Positions 10,667 through 20,482 of a DNA stretch of 64,000 bases are shown piece after piece. Position 1 is the first letter of the stretch. Every line of letters begins with the position of its first letter. Source of the DNA: Pseudidiomarina woesei (GTDB lineage Bacteria > Pseudomonadota > Gammaproteobacteria > Enterobacterales > Alteromonadaceae); NCBI RefSeq assembly GCF_001418345.1, contig NZ_LIPW01000001.1, positions 656,429 through 720,428 on the forward strand. Reading direction: 5' to 3'. A program made the position numbers and the translations under genes. The notes under the pieces are model-generated. The model was not told where the DNA came from. It made no database searches and saw only the letters and a list, made by a program, of their open reading frames with translations.

Positions 10667-11464
10667 TTAAGTGTCTGGTAACCACAGCGGGCCTGGGGGC
10701 GCCTGCGGTAACTGATAGTGCTCGGGGTAGTCTACTTGTACCAAATACAAGCCTTCTGCTTTAGCCGTCGCGGCAGCTTGAGTACGGTCGCGCGTTGCTA
10801 GTAAGTCACCAACCCAAGTTACCGGCTGCTGTCCTTTGCCTATTTCTAGCAAACTACCAACAATATTACGCACCATATGGTGCAAAAACGCATTCGCCGC
10901 AATATCAACCACCACAAAGTCACCACGGCGAGAGACACGAATATGGGTGATGCAACGGTTTGGCGAGTGAGATTGGCACTGCGCAGCACGAAATGCACTG
11001 AAATCATGCTCACCAAGCAAGGCCTGAGCCGCCTCCTGCATAAGCGCTGCATCAAGAGGCTGATGATAATGACTTAAACCGCGCCCAAGAATAGCTGGGC
11101 GTCTTGGTTGGTTAGCGATAATATAGCGATAGCGGCGCCCCGTAGCGCTGAAGCGTGCATTAAAGTCGCTGGGCACTTCACGCGCCCAACGCACCGCAAC
11201 CGAGTCAGGCAAATTACTATTCACGCCCATTGTCCACGCCGGCATGGCTCGCGCATTGTGACAGTCAAAATGCACAACTTGTCCAGTGGCATGTACCCCA
11301 GCATCGGTACGCCCAGCACAAGTGACTTCTACCGGGTGGTTAGCCACTTTACTGAGCGCTTTCTCAAGAACCTCTTGCACACAGACAACTTCGCGTTGTC
11401 GCTGCCATCCAAAATACTGACTACCGTCGTATTCAATACCAAGCGCAATGCGCGTACTACTCAT
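10667..11464 (-). CDS. truA: tRNA pseudouridine(38-40) synthase
   Basis: Converts U38, U39 and U40 of the tRNA anticodon stem-loop into pseudouridine. The 265-residue protein has the catalytic aspartate in [17 protein letters not shown] (about residue 53) and the family start [19 protein letters not shown]. The start codon shares a base with the fimV stop (TAATG at 11462-11466), indicating translational coupling to fimV. The order fimV-truA-accD matches other gammaproteobacteria. Confidence 0.97.
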   Translation of the reverse strand: MSSTRIALGIEYDGSQYFGWQRQREVVCVQEVLEKALSKVANHPVEVTCAGRTDAGVHATGQVVHFDCHNARAMPAWTMGVNSNLPDSVAVRWAREVPSDFNARFSATGRRYRYIIANQPRRPAILGRGLSHYHQPLDAALMQEAAQALLGEHDFSAFRAAQCQSHSPNRCITHIRVSRRGDFVVVDIAANAFLHHMVRNIVGSLLEIGKGQQPVTWVGDLLATRDRTQAAATAKAEGLYLVQVDYPEHYQLPQAPPGPLWLPDT

Positions 11465-13428
11465 TAATGGCCCTGTTCGTCTAATTTCTGCAACAACATG
11501 GCTGCTTCGCGCTTGGCATCTTCGTCGTTTGTCTGCCCTACTTTGTCTAGCTCAGCGCGTGCTAGCTCATACTCGTCAAGCTCCATGTAAGCTCGCGCTA
11601 AGTCTAACATGCCAGATGGGGTTTCTTCATCATCAAGCTGACCAGCTTCACGCTCAAAGCGAGGGCTATCAAAGTCGGTATCTGCGTTGTCCGCATCGGC
11701 GAGCAAGTCGTCAATTTCTAAATAGCCTTCGTTTGTATCATCTGACTCAACGTTAATGTCATCTTTAGAGCTCTCTGTGGTGAGCCCTTCTAGATCTAAA
11801 TCATCGAGATTGATATTTTCAAACTGTTCTAATTCAACCGTATCGTCACTCGCTGACTGGGCCGGTTCATCAATAACAAAGTCTAAACTCATATCTTCGT
11901 CGTTTGATTCGGGCTTGGTTGAAGCTGGAGCTTGGTCGGCCGACACTGCCGACTCATCTGTATCTTCTGTAGCCGCTGTGTTTGGCTCAACCGAGAACTC
12001 CAAACTATTATCGAACTCGGGTTCTAGCTCGGGTTCTTGCTCGGGTTCCTCATCCGCTACTTTCTCTGTCGGCGTTTCAGCGCTCTCGTCATCGAAGCTC
12101 TGACTTAATAGCGTGTCTAAATCAGCCTCTTCGTCGCTTTGCTGCGACTCTGCTCGGTTTTCTTCGTTATCTTGACCTAGTTGCTCAAGCTCATCATCTA
12201 ACTGCTCTGCCTCACTGGGTGCAGCGACATCGTCAGCTTGGTGGTCAAGATCTACAGCATCATCAATGCGCTCAAACTCAGGCATATCTGCTGCTTCCTC
12301 GGCAGCCGCTGCTTGCTCAGCCTCTTCATAAGCACTCAGTGTTTGCGGCTCTTGATTCGCTTCTTCATTTTTATCTTTTTCTGCGGCCTGTAAGGCGCCG
12401 TTGTAAGGTCCTAAATGTTCACGATTAAGCCGGCGAACATAAAGCACATACCAGATGATTGCGGCCAATAATAGTGGAATCAAAATAGCCAAAGTTAGTT
12501 GAAAAGGCTGCATAAGCCAGTTTAAAAACGCGTCGAAATCCGACTCCTTTTGGCGTTTAGTGGTGGTCTTAGCAGGCGTTTTGTCGGCGCTTTGAGCCGC
12601 TTGTGACTGTTTAGCCACTTCTTCAGTTTCACTGATTATACGCGCAGCATCGGCCTGTTCGGTTGTGGCCGCTTGTTCGGTCGTTGTTACCTCGTCAGCG
12701 TCACTTGTAACGACAACAGCAGCTTCTGCTTTGGACTCAGCGTCATTCTCTGTGGTTACATTCGTCGCCGCAATTTCAGCTGCAATTTGCGCTTGTAAAT
12801 TATCTTCAGCAACTTGCTCTGCATTTACTTTCTTCTGCAACACGTCTAACTCGCGAGTCACCTCATCTAAGCGTGACTGCAGAGCTGAATTCTCACTGTT
12901 TAAGCGTTCTATTAAGGCAGTTGACTCAGCCAACTGGTCACGCAAACGCGTCAACTCTTCTACACTAAAGGAAACTGCAGCTTCCGCGTTATTTGAGGTT
13001 GTCTCGGCTGGAGCTGAGGACGCCGATGGCTGCGAGATTTGTTTTGCCGGTGTCGATGAGGCCGCAGTTTCGGTAGCTTGCTTTTGCGCACGAGCTTGCT
13101 GCGCTACTTGCGGTACTTTCAAATAAAACCCGTCCATCATGCGGTCGGCGCGACCGTTAATGAACGCTTCAGGATTTAGCTCAATGAACAGGTCCATCAT
13201 TTCATACACGCTCAGATCACTTTTATCGCCATAGTACATGGCGATAGACCATAAAGTGTCAGACGAAACAATGGGACCAAAACGGTCCGGCTGCCACCGT
13301 GATGCTGTTTGTCCTTGCGTCATCAAAGTGGCACTGTTTTTTACAAAACTCGCATCGGCAGTAATCATCACCGACGAGCCAAGAGCCAATGCTACACCGG
13401 CTGCTAGTGCCAAGGTATTCCGTTTCAT
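11464..13428 (-). CDS. fimV: FimV family polar hub / pilus assembly protein
   Basis: A 654-residue inner-membrane protein of the FimV/HubP type, which organises the cell pole and supports type IV pilus function. In order: an N-terminal export signal (residues 1-27), a LysM-like peptidoglycan-binding region around residues 55-110 ([31 protein letters not shown]), a coiled-coil stretch about 150-220, one membrane helix near 310-335 ([20 protein letters not shown]), a very acidic cytoplasmic region of about 250 residues rich in Asp and Glu, and a C-terminal FimV motif with TPR-like repeat ([20 protein letters not shown]). It is shorter than Pseudomonas FimV (919). Placed between asd and truA as usual in this group. 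The type IVb pilus pair at the window start may not be its partner. Confidence 0.9.
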   Translation of the reverse strand: MKRNTLALAAGVALALGSSVMITADASFVKNSATLMTQGQTASRWQPDRFGPIVSSDTLWSIAMYYGDKSDLSVYEMMDLFIELNPEAFINGRADRMMDGFYLKVPQVAQQARAQKQATETAASSTPAKQISQPSASSAPAETTSNNAEAAVSFSVEELTRLRDQLAESTALIERLNSENSALQSRLDEVTRELDVLQKKVNAEQVAEDNLQAQIAAEIAATNVTTENDAESKAEAAVVVTSDADEVTTTEQAATTEQADAARIISETEEVAKQSQAAQSADKTPAKTTTKRQKESDFDAFLNWLMQPFQLTLAILIPLLLAAIIWYVLYVRRLNREHLGPYNGALQAAEKDKNEEANQEPQTLSAYEEAEQAAAAEEAADMPEFERIDDAVDLDHQADDVAAPSEAEQLDDELEQLGQDNEENRAESQQSDEEADLDTLLSQSFDDESAETPTEKVADEEPEQEPELEPEFDNSLEFSVEPNTAATEDTDESAVSADQAPASTKPESNDEDMSLDFVIDEPAQSASDDTVELEQFENINLDDLDLEGLTTESSKDDINVESDDTNEGYLEIDDLLADADNADTDFDSPRFEREAGQLDDEETPSGMLDLARAYMELDEYELARAELDKVGQTNDEDAKREAAMLLQKLDEQGH

Positions 13429-13489
13429 TGAGCTGGTTCCCTCTATCTATCGTTATAATTATCGGTACCGCATTGAAAGAACAATCAAT

Positions 13490-14506
13490 TTACATATAGT
13501 CGCGAATTAAATGTTCTGCAATCTGAATACTGTTTGTTGCCGCACCTTTTCGGACATTATCTGCGACAACCCATAAATTTAACCCTTGTGGGTGCGAAAT
13601 ATCATTACGCACGCGCCCCACAAATACTTCATCATGCCCTGCGGCATTGCCAATTTGTGTTGGAAAATCTGCGTTATTGTCCAACAACACAACACCTGGC
13701 GCATTGCGCAATAATTCTTTCGCTTGCACTGCATCTAAAGGCTGCTGCGTTTCAATGTGAATCGCTTCAGCATGGCCAAAAAACACCGGCACCCGCACCG
13801 CGGTAGCGTTCACGCGAATGTCTGGGTCGCCAAATATTTTCTGTGTTTCCCACACCATTTTCATTTCTTCTTTGGTGTAGTCGTTATCTAAAAACACATC
13901 GATTTGCGGTATGCAGTTGAAGGCAATTTGGCGGCTAAAATTTTCAACTTCCACTGGGCGGCCATTCAACAGCGCAGCCGTTTGCTGCGCTAACTCGTCC
14001 ATCGCTTCTTTACCAGCTCCCGAGGTTGACTGGTAGGTGGCTACGTTAATTCGCTCAATACCTACGGCGTCATGAATTGGCTTCAGGGCAACCAACATTT
14101 GTATGGTTGAACAATTCGGGTTGGCAATAATATTGCGGTTACGAAAATCAGCCAGTGCGTGGGCATTCACTTCAGGCACAACCAAAGGAATATCTGGCTC
14201 ATAGCGAAATTCAGAAGTGTTATCAATGACAATACAACCGGCATCGGCTGCTCGTGGTGCATAGGTACGCGAAATGGCGCCACCAGCCGAAAAGAAACCA
14301 AGTTCAGCCTGGCTCCAATCAAAGCTGTCGGCATCTAGCACGGTAATTTCTTCGCCACGAAACTTTACGGTAGAGCCCGCTGAACGACTGCTCGCTAACG
14401 GAAATAACTGGGCAACCGGAAAATCCCGTTGCTCTAAGATTTCGATCATATGCTGGCCAACCAAGCCAGTGGCTCCAAGTACCGCTACGTTATACGCACG
14501 TGACAT
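13490..14506 (-). CDS. asd: aspartate-semialdehyde dehydrogenase
   Basis: Reduces aspartyl phosphate to aspartate semialdehyde with NADPH, feeding lysine/diaminopimelate, methionine and threonine synthesis. The 338-residue protein has the Rossmann loop VLGATGLVGQ, the catalytic cysteine in NPNCSTIQ (about residue 133), the QIDVF glutamine region, and the substrate Arg/His segment RVPVFFGHAEAIH. The position between pdxB and fimV is that of E. coli usg, whose product is a homologue lacking the catalytic cysteine. Here all recognisable catalytic residues are kept, so an active enzyme is expected. Start at ATG 14506 with 23 bases to pdxB. Confidence 0.93.
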   Translation of the reverse strand: MSRAYNVAVLGATGLVGQHMIEILEQRDFPVAQLFPLASSRSAGSTVKFRGEEITVLDADSFDWSQAELGFFSAGGAISRTYAPRAADAGCIVIDNTSEFRYEPDIPLVVPEVNAHALADFRNRNIIANPNCSTIQMLVALKPIHDAVGIERINVATYQSTSGAGKEAMDELAQQTAALLNGRPVEVENFSRQIAFNCIPQIDVFLDNDYTKEEMKMVWETQKIFGDPDIRVNATAVRVPVFFGHAEAIHIETQQPLDAVQAKELLRNAPGVVLLDNNADFPTQIGNAAGHDEVFVGRVRNDISHPQGLNLWVVADNVRKGAATNSIQIAEHLIRDYM

Positions 14507-14529
14507 GACTACTCCTGAATGCGTTGAAA

Positions 14530-15708
14530 TTACTTACGTGAAAAACTAAAGCTCAGTTGTGACAAACGTTGCTGCCAATGGCTGTCGGCTAACCAATCGC
14601 CGCCTTGAATTAGGCCACAGCTTAATTCAGGCCGTGCTTGGTAGGCTTTACGAAACGCATCAAAACTCTCGTTATCGCTTACTTCGTCACGCAACTGTTT
14701 GTCATCATTGCGTATATCATAAATGCCGCGCACCCAAGATGCTAGCATTTGCCACGTGGGTGCCTCAGCTTGTTGCCAAACCCGCGGCGCAATAGCTTGT
14801 GGCCAGGGTTGTAGCAACGCATTTAATGGCGGTAATTGCCATGAATGATTGCAGCCAAACGCAAACTGCAGCCACTGTTCAAACAATTGTAAGCTACCAC
14901 CTACTTTACCGGCTAAACTGTGGCCCGCAATATGCGCAGTGGCATAGTGTAGCCAAGGTAATAACTGATAATTAATCTGTGGTTCGTGCTCCCACACGTC
15001 AAGCACTACATGGAGAGCCTGTTGGCGCTGCATTGCCTGCACTAAAGCTTGTTCAGCTACCACAGCACCGCGGCTAGCGTTAATCAACAAGCACCCAGCG
15101 ACTAACTGCTGAATATTTTTTGTATTGAATAAATGCCGCGTTGCAAACTCACCACAAGTGGTGAGCGGCACATGCAACGAAATAACCGCGCTGTTTAGCA
15201 CGCGCTGCCAGTTGTTATGCACACATTCAACACCTTGCGCATGCAGCGGCGGATCATAATAGTGAACGTTCAAACCCAAACCTTGCAAGCGCTCACCAGC
15301 CGCCCGCCCCGTGTGGCCAGCGCCCACAATGGCAACCTCGCCCTGCGGCAGTTGGTTGCGTTCTAATGCGAAGTTTGCGACGGCACTGGCAACATAGTCA
15401 CCAACGGCGCGCGCATTCACCCCTGGGGTTGACGCAAAAGTTACCCCAGCCGCGGCACATGCGCCAGCGTCAACATGTTCTGTACCAATGGTTGCGGTAC
15501 CTAACCAACGTAATTTCGGGGCTTGTTGCAGTAAGGTGTTATCAACTCGGGTAATAGAGCGAATCATCAACACATCAGCTGCAGACAGCTGTGCTGCAGA
15601 AGGTTGGCGACCTTGAAATGTAGATAGCGTTAAAGCCATACCTTGCGCTTGCAGGTGTTCAACCAACACCGCAACTTGCGGCATTGAGGCGTCTGCCAAA
15701 ATATGCAT
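14530..15708 (-). CDS. pdxB: 4-phosphoerythronate dehydrogenase
   Basis: Second step of the deoxyxylulose-5-phosphate independent branch leading to pyridoxal phosphate: oxidises 4-phosphoerythronate. This is a 392-residue member of the D-2-hydroxyacid dehydrogenase family. The NAD loop VAIVGAGHTGRAAGERL is near residue 120, the substrate Arg in LINASRGAVV, the Glu in DVWEHEPQ and the catalytic His in HIAGHSLAGK. A C-terminal PdxB dimerisation domain follows. It heads the minus-strand block through purF, like E. coli pdxB-usg-truA. Confidence 0.95.
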   Translation of the reverse strand: MHILADASMPQVAVLVEHLQAQGMALTLSTFQGRQPSAAQLSAADVLMIRSITRVDNTLLQQAPKLRWLGTATIGTEHVDAGACAAAGVTFASTPGVNARAVGDYVASAVANFALERNQLPQGEVAIVGAGHTGRAAGERLQGLGLNVHYYDPPLHAQGVECVHNNWQRVLNSAVISLHVPLTTCGEFATRHLFNTKNIQQLVAGCLLINASRGAVVAEQALVQAMQRQQALHVVLDVWEHEPQINYQLLPWLHYATAHIAGHSLAGKVGGSLQLFEQWLQFAFGCNHSWQLPPLNALLQPWPQAIAPRVWQQAEAPTWQMLASWVRGIYDIRNDDKQLRDEVSDNESFDAFRKAYQARPELSCGLIQGGDWLADSHWQQRLSQLSFSFSRK

Positions 15709-15755
15709 TCAGTTAATCTTCATTGCGATGGACGAGTTGTTAAAGAGCATACAAC

Positions 15756-15783
15756 AAAAAGGTGCGACAATGCGCACCTTTTT
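15756..15783 (-). terminator. rho-independent terminator downstream of fabB
   Basis: Eleven-base arms AAAAAGGTGCG and CGCACCTTTTT around a six-base loop, 30 bases after the fabB stop on the minus strand, with T-rich ends. It separates fabB from pdxB. Confidence 0.85.
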
Positions 15784-15813
15784 ACCATCGTTTAGTAGAC
15801 GAGAATGTTAATT

Positions 15814-17025
15814 TTATTGATATTTACGCAAAACTAACGTTGCGTTAGTACCGCCAAAACCGAAGCTGTTGGACATGACTGTGGTGAGCTGAGCTTGCTG
15901 TGTTTCACGCACAATGTTCATACCCTCAGCGGCTGGATCAAGCGTTTCAATGTTAATAGAAGGCGCCACAAAACCATGTTGCAACATCAGCAATGAATAA
16001 ATGGCTTCATGCACACCAGCCGCACCCAACGCGTGACCTGTCATGGCTTTGGTTGCACTAATATACGGAGCTTGCCCACCAAACACTTCGCGAATAGCCT
16101 CCAGCTCTTTAGTGTCACCTACCGGCGTTGAAGTACCATGTGTGTTCAAGTAATCAATTGGCGTATCACAAGTTTCCATCGCCATTTTCATGCAACGCAC
16201 AGCGCCTTCGCCCGAAGGAGCAACCATGTCGTAGCCGTCTGAGGTAGCACCATAGCCAACAATTTCAGCATATATAGTTGCGCCACGAGCCAATGCGGTT
16301 TCAAGTTCTTCGATAACCAAAATACCGCCGCCGCCAGCGGGCACGAAGCCGTCGCGATCAGCGTCATAGGTACGCGAAGCTTTACTTGGCGTATCGTTGT
16401 ATTTGGTACTCAGTGCACCCATAGCATCAAATTCCATGCCCAAGGTCCAATGCAGTTCTTCACCGCCCCCCGCAAATACACGGTCTTGCTTACCAAATTG
16501 AATTAATTCTAACGCATGACCAATACAGTGGGCCGAAGTTGCACAAGCCGAACTGATAGAGTAGTTCACGCCTTTAATTTCAAATGGCGTTGCTAAACAC
16601 GCAGACGTGGTAGACGCCATGCAACGCGGGACCATGTAAGGGCCTACACGCTTCACGCCTTTTTCACGCATAATGTCAGCTGCTGCCACTTGGTGTTCAC
16701 CCGAGGCGCCCCCCGAGCCCACCACTAAACCAGTACGTGGGTTTGACACTTGCTCATGGGTTAAACCTGCGTCTTCAATGGCTTGCGCCATGGCCATGTA
16801 GGCATAAGCCGCTGAATTGCCCATAAAGCGTAATGCTTTACGATCAATATGGTCAGCTGGGTTAGCACGTACTGGCCCCCACACCTGACAACGTAACCCC
16901 ATGTCGGCAAATTCTTGCGAGAATTCGATGCCCGAGCGTCCTTGTTGCAACGACTCCAACACCTCTTGTTTGTTCACGCCGATACTGGACACAATGCCCA
17001 TACCGGTAATCACTGCTCTTCTCAT
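15814..17025 (-). CDS. fabB: beta-ketoacyl-ACP synthase I
   Basis: Condenses malonyl-ACP with a growing acyl-ACP and is the elongation enzyme needed for unsaturated fatty acids in this group. The 403-residue protein has the Cys-His-His triad: Cys in [16 protein letters not shown] (about residue 163), His in [11 protein letters not shown] (about 298) and His in [12 protein letters not shown] (about 333). The length is that of E. coli FabB (406). Divergent from mnmC across a 142-bp gap; E. coli has the same fabB/mnmC arrangement. A weak FadR-like half match (AAGTGGTCTG) occurs in the promoter region at 17079. Confidence 0.97.
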   Translation of the reverse strand: MRRAVITGMGIVSSIGVNKQEVLESLQQGRSGIEFSQEFADMGLRCQVWGPVRANPADHIDRKALRFMGNSAAYAYMAMAQAIEDAGLTHEQVSNPRTGLVVGSGGASGEHQVAAADIMREKGVKRVGPYMVPRCMASTTSACLATPFEIKGVNYSISSACATSAHCIGHALELIQFGKQDRVFAGGGEELHWTLGMEFDAMGALSTKYNDTPSKASRTYDADRDGFVPAGGGGILVIEELETALARGATIYAEIVGYGATSDGYDMVAPSGEGAVRCMKMAMETCDTPIDYLNTHGTSTPVGDTKELEAIREVFGGQAPYISATKAMTGHALGAAGVHEAIYSLLMLQHGFVAPSINIETLDPAAEGMNIVRETQQAQLTTVMSNSFGFGGTNATLVLRKYQ

Positions 17026-17113
17026 TCTTATATCCTGTCTTGCTGAGCGCTGATGTATGGTAGCTTACTTAATAAAAAAAGTGGTCTGCTTTCCGTCATT
17101 TTAACGAAATATT

Positions 17114-17164
17114 GTTACATTAATTCGCTACAATAACGCGCATAATTTTTGTAACTAATGTAAC
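17114..17164 (+). promoter_or_regulatory. 9-bp inverted repeat ending next to the mnmC start
   Basis: GTTACATTA (17114-17122) and TAATGTAAC (17156-17164) form a perfect inverted repeat with a 33-base spacer. The second arm ends three bases before the mnmC ATG, where no Shine-Dalgarno sequence is visible. It may be an operator or a leader hairpin; function unknown. Confidence 0.35.
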
Positions 17165-17167
17165 CAA

Positions 17168-19060
17168 ATGAGTTCTCTGCCTGTGAAAGCGCCTGACAAA
17201 GCCAATATTCGTTTTAATGAGTTTAACTTGCCGGTCTCAACTGAGTTCGACGATATTTATTTTAATAATGAAGATGGCCTTGCCGAAAGTCGTTACGTGT
17301 TTCTTCAGCATAACGATCTGCCGGAGCGCTGGCAAACTCATTCATACTCGGTATTTCGCATTGCTGAAAGCGGTTTTGGTACTGGGCTTAACTTTTTGGC
17401 TAGTTGGGCATTGTTTGCTGAGCATGCGCCAAGCACCATGCGCTTGCACTTTGTGTCATTTGAAAAGTATCCGTTAGCGCCAGCTGACATGGCTCGCGCA
17501 TTGCAGCACTTTCCTGAACTGGCGGCATATGCCAAGGTATTGATTAACGCTTTACCAAGCCCTCATGCTGGGTGTCATCGCCTGCAATTTGATGATGGCC
17601 GCGTGACTCTTGACTTATGGTATGGCGATATACACGACCAACTACCGCAGTGGCTACCCCATGCCACGAACACCATCGACGCATGGTTTCTTGATGGTTT
17701 TGCGCCCGACAAAAACCCGCAAATGTGGCAGCCAGAACTATATAACGCCATGGCACAAAGTTGTCGCGAGCATGGCAGTTTTGCCACCTTTACCGCGGCC
17801 GGGGCCGTGCGTCGCGGCTTGCAAGAGGCTGGCTTTGCGGTAGCAAAAGTCAAAGGTTTTGGGCGTAAACGCGACATGCTACGTGGCGTGGTGACCACCG
17901 CGCAAACGCAACCCGCACCGCACGTCCACGGCACCAATGGCTCAGCGACTGTGCCGATAACTATTATTGGTGGCGGCATCGCCGCGGCCTGCTTGGCGTG
18001 GTCGTTATGCCGCCGAGGTTTTCGCGTTGAGTTACTGACCACTGGGCTTGCTAATGGTGCATCAGGTAACGCGCAAGGTGCTGTTTACCCGCTACTACAT
18101 GCCGAGTTAAGCCCTCTCAGTGAATTTTTCCTCGGGGCCTTTGACCATGCGCGGCAGTTTTATCAGCAACACAGTTCGTTCTGGCACGAAACCGGCGTGG
18201 TGCAATTGGCGTTTAATGCCACGCGCCAGCAACGCCATGACAAAATTATTGCTAGTGGCATTTACCACGAAAGCTTAGTGCGCGAGCTTGATAGCGCCGC
18301 CACGCAAGCACTATGGAACGCGCTCCCTGCGCAGCCTGCCTTATTGTACCCGCGGGCTGGTTGGGTGCCGCCAGAAAAATTAGTTCAGCAATTATTTGCC
18401 GCTTGTGGGAATGAGCTTCGAGTCACAACGTGTGCGCCAATAACAGCAATGAAACTGGAGCGCGAAGGTTGGCAACTTAGCGCTGCTGACGGGTCACACT
18501 ACCATGCGCATACCGTTATTGTTGCCGCCGGTGCCGGCAGCAACGCCTTGCTCGCGCCTTGGCAGCTAAATTTTCAAAACGTTCGCGGCCAAGTCACGCA
18601 AGTGCAGGCAACCGACGTGAGCTCAAGCTGTAACTTGGTGGTTTGTTATAAGGGCTATTTTACCCCGCCGACCAATGGGTTGCATTGTGTAGGCGCCACT
18701 TACGCACGCGAACACGCGGGCATTGAGTTTGACGCACAGCAACAACAACCCACGAATAACGCAGACAGGACTGAAAACTTAGCTACCTTGCAAGATAACC
18801 TACAACAACCATGGACAGCGCAATTAACCGCAGTAAGCGACCGTGCGGCACTACGCCACACCACACGCGATCATCTACCTGCCTGCGGTTGGCTTACCGA
18901 TAACTTAGGCGTATTAGGTGGCTTAGGCTCGCGCGGATTCACCAGTGCCCCACTCTGTGCTGAAATTCTAGTCGGCCAATGGCTTCACGAGCCGTTACCT
19001 TTGGGGGCTAGCTTGTTGGCTCGGCTTGCGCCGCAGCGTCTGCAAGACGTTGCAACATAG
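17168..19060 (+). CDS. mnmC: bifunctional tRNA mnm5s2U methyltransferase / FAD-dependent oxidoreductase
   Basis: Completes the mnm5(s2)U modification at tRNA wobble position 34: the FAD domain removes the carboxymethyl group and the methyltransferase domain adds a methyl from SAM. In 630 residues the N-terminal methyltransferase (about 1-245) shows FDDIYFNNEDGLAESRYVF, ESGFGTGLNFL and WFLDGFAPDKNP. The C-terminal oxidoreductase shows the FAD loop ITIIGGGIAAACLAW near 265 and GLGSRGFTSAPLCAE near the end. Close to E. coli MnmC (668). The 3' end overlaps the convergent yfcL gene by 53 bases. Confidence 0.96.
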   Translation: MSSLPVKAPDKANIRFNEFNLPVSTEFDDIYFNNEDGLAESRYVFLQHNDLPERWQTHSYSVFRIAESGFGTGLNFLASWALFAEHAPSTMRLHFVSFEKYPLAPADMARALQHFPELAAYAKVLINALPSPHAGCHRLQFDDGRVTLDLWYGDIHDQLPQWLPHATNTIDAWFLDGFAPDKNPQMWQPELYNAMAQSCREHGSFATFTAAGAVRRGLQEAGFAVAKVKGFGRKRDMLRGVVTTAQTQPAPHVHGTNGSATVPITIIGGGIAAACLAWSLCRRGFRVELLTTGLANGASGNAQGAVYPLLHAELSPLSEFFLGAFDHARQFYQQHSSFWHETGVVQLAFNATRQQRHDKIIASGIYHESLVRELDSAATQALWNALPAQPALLYPRAGWVPPEKLVQQLFAACGNELRVTTCAPITAMKLEREGWQLSAADGSHYHAHTVIVAAGAGSNALLAPWQLNFQNVRGQVTQVQATDVSSSCNLVVCYKGYFTPPTNGLHCVGATYAREHAGIEFDAQQQQPTNNADRTENLATLQDNLQQPWTAQLTAVSDRAALRHTTRDHLPACGWLTDNLGVLGGLGSRGFTSAPLCAEILVGQWLHEPLPLGASLLARLAPQRLQDVAT

Positions 19061-19304
19061 CTTGAATATGCACCATGTCGGCCGGCGCTAGTTCATGCTT
19101 TGCGTGTTCTACAGAGGCCTGTACAGCGGGCAACACAGCACTTGTTTGTGCCGCGTCATTGAGTTCAAGTTGGGCCACCACTAAATCAAAGTGGCCGCGC
19201 AAATAGCCGCTGGCAAAAAGCTCATCGTCTGAGCCTTCGGTAACCGCTTGATCAAATACGGTTTCAAGCGTTTGCACATAATCATTGAACGCAGCTGATG
19301 CCAT
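19008..19304 (-). CDS. yfcL: YfcL family protein
   Basis: A 98-residue acidic, mostly helical cytoplasmic protein with no known activity. It is recognised by size, composition (EKT-free N terminus FNDYVQTLETVFDQAVTEGSDDELFASGYLRGH-like segments are typical) and by position: yfcL follows mnmC in E. coli as well. Its last 18 codons overlap the end of mnmC on the opposite strand. No function can be assigned from sequence. Confidence 0.75.
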   Translation of the reverse strand: MASAAFNDYVQTLETVFDQAVTEGSDDELFASGYLRGHFDLVVAQLELNDAAQTSAVLPAVQASVEHAKHELAPADMVHIQAMLQRLADAAAQAEPTS

Positions 19305-19441
19305 AACCCAATACTTCCTTCTGTTTAGTCACAATCGAGTGATCGATATCAAGGCCGCAAGCATACCATAAACAGGCGTTTTTCTGATACACTAGCGCCT
19401 TCGTTAATCCACCAAAACTTGATCGCGAAGTGATATCAACC

Positions 19442-19975
19442 ATGACCTTACGAATCGGTTTATTTTATGGCTCGACCACCTGTTTTACCGAAATTGCAGC
19501 AGAAAAAATTCAAGCGCAATTTGCGCCCGGTGAGGTTGAATTATTCAATATTAAAGATGTACCGCTAAAACAAGCCGAACAGTTTGATGTCATTATTTTT
19601 GGTTTATCAACCTGGGACTTCGGCGAAATTCAAGAAGACTGGGAGAGCCATTGGGATGACATTGCTGCGTTAAACTTAAACGGCAAAATTGTGGCGTTAT
19701 TCGGCATGGGCGACCAAGTGGGCTACACCGACTGGTTCCAAGACGCGTTAGGCATGTTGCACGACGAACTCGCTGCAAACAGTGGTACCCAAGGCTGCAT
19801 TCGCATTGGCTTTTGGCCCAATCAAGGTTATGACTTCGCCGCCTCAAAAGCGCTCATTGCTGACGGCGAGTTCTTTGTTGGCCTAGCCCTTGATGAAGAC
19901 AGCCAATACGAATACAGCGAAGAGCGTATTCAAAAATGGTGTGACCAACTTAAAGCAGAGCTTGCCAGCGTTTAA
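19442..19975 (+). CDS. fldB: flavodoxin FldB
   Basis: Small FMN protein that carries single electrons at low potential to enzymes. The 177-residue product has the FMN phosphate loop FYGSTTCFTE near the start, the aromatic loop STWDFGEIQEDWE typical of flavodoxins, and the GMGDQVGYTDWF segment. The acidic character and length match E. coli FldB (173). I prefer the ATG at 19442 because it gives the family N terminus TLRIGLFYGS; a GTG at 19430 in frame would add four residues. The last 26 bases overlap the convergent HIT gene. Confidence 0.93.
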   Translation: MTLRIGLFYGSTTCFTEIAAEKIQAQFAPGEVELFNIKDVPLKQAEQFDVIIFGLSTWDFGEIQEDWESHWDDIAALNLNGKIVALFGMGDQVGYTDWFQDALGMLHDELAANSGTQGCIRIGFWPNQGYDFAASKALIADGEFFVGLALDEDSQYEYSEERIQKWCDQLKAELASV

Positions 19976-20423
19976 TCTCTGCGTTTTTCTCAGCGTCGCC
20001 AAAGCGCTGTGCCGGTGAGTGCCCCCACACGGGGCCTGGCCATGCTGGGTCGCCTTCTGCACGCATGACCAAATGCACATGTAATTGGCTAACCACGTTA
20101 CCCAATGCACCAACATTAAGCTTGCTGCCTTGCCCATGTATTTTCAGCAATTGCGCCGCGTGTTGTGTCTCTTGCGCCAGTTGCTGTTGTTGCGCCAACG
20201 GTAAATCAAGAAACTCAACACAGTGCGGCACTTTGGGCACCAACATAAACCAGTCATAACGTTGGTCATCAAAGCGTCGCAGTTCACACAATGGCCACTG
20301 CGCCAATACAAAACTATCGCTAGCTAAACGCGAATCCACCGTGAATTTCCTACCGCCAACCGCGCCAGCGCTATCTGCCACATTACTTTGTGGTGCGAGT
20401 TTGTTATAACGAGTATTAAACAT
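19950..20423 (-). CDS. HIT domain protein
   Basis: A histidine-triad family protein of 157 residues; these are nucleotide-phosphoramide hydrolases or nucleotidyl transferases acting on small nucleotide substrates. The active loop reads VVSQLHVHLVMR, with the first histidine of the canonical triad replaced by glutamine. That variant is frequent in the proteobacterial branch, so this is not a degraded copy. The core runs from about residue 25 (FTVDSRLASDSF) to 145. An N-terminal stretch of about 25 residues before the core could be an over-long start; the next possible start is not obvious. The 3' end overlaps fldB on the other strand. Physiological substrate unknown. Confidence 0.85.
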   Translation of the reverse strand: MFNTRYNKLAPQSNVADSAGAVGGRKFTVDSRLASDSFVLAQWPLCELRRFDDQRYDWFMLVPKVPHCVEFLDLPLAQQQQLAQETQHAAQLLKIHGQGSKLNVGALGNVVSQLHVHLVMRAEGDPAWPGPVWGHSPAQRFGDAEKNAEIKRWQALL

Positions 20424-20482
20424 GGGTCGTGTCCATTAAATTTGTCTTTAACTTCTGTCGAATGACTAAGTGAGTCGTCAAC

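Noticed and set aside
11756-13126. Serine-rich and other plus-strand open frames opposite fimV
   Set aside because: They are complements of the acidic, repetitive fimV codons and have no independent support.
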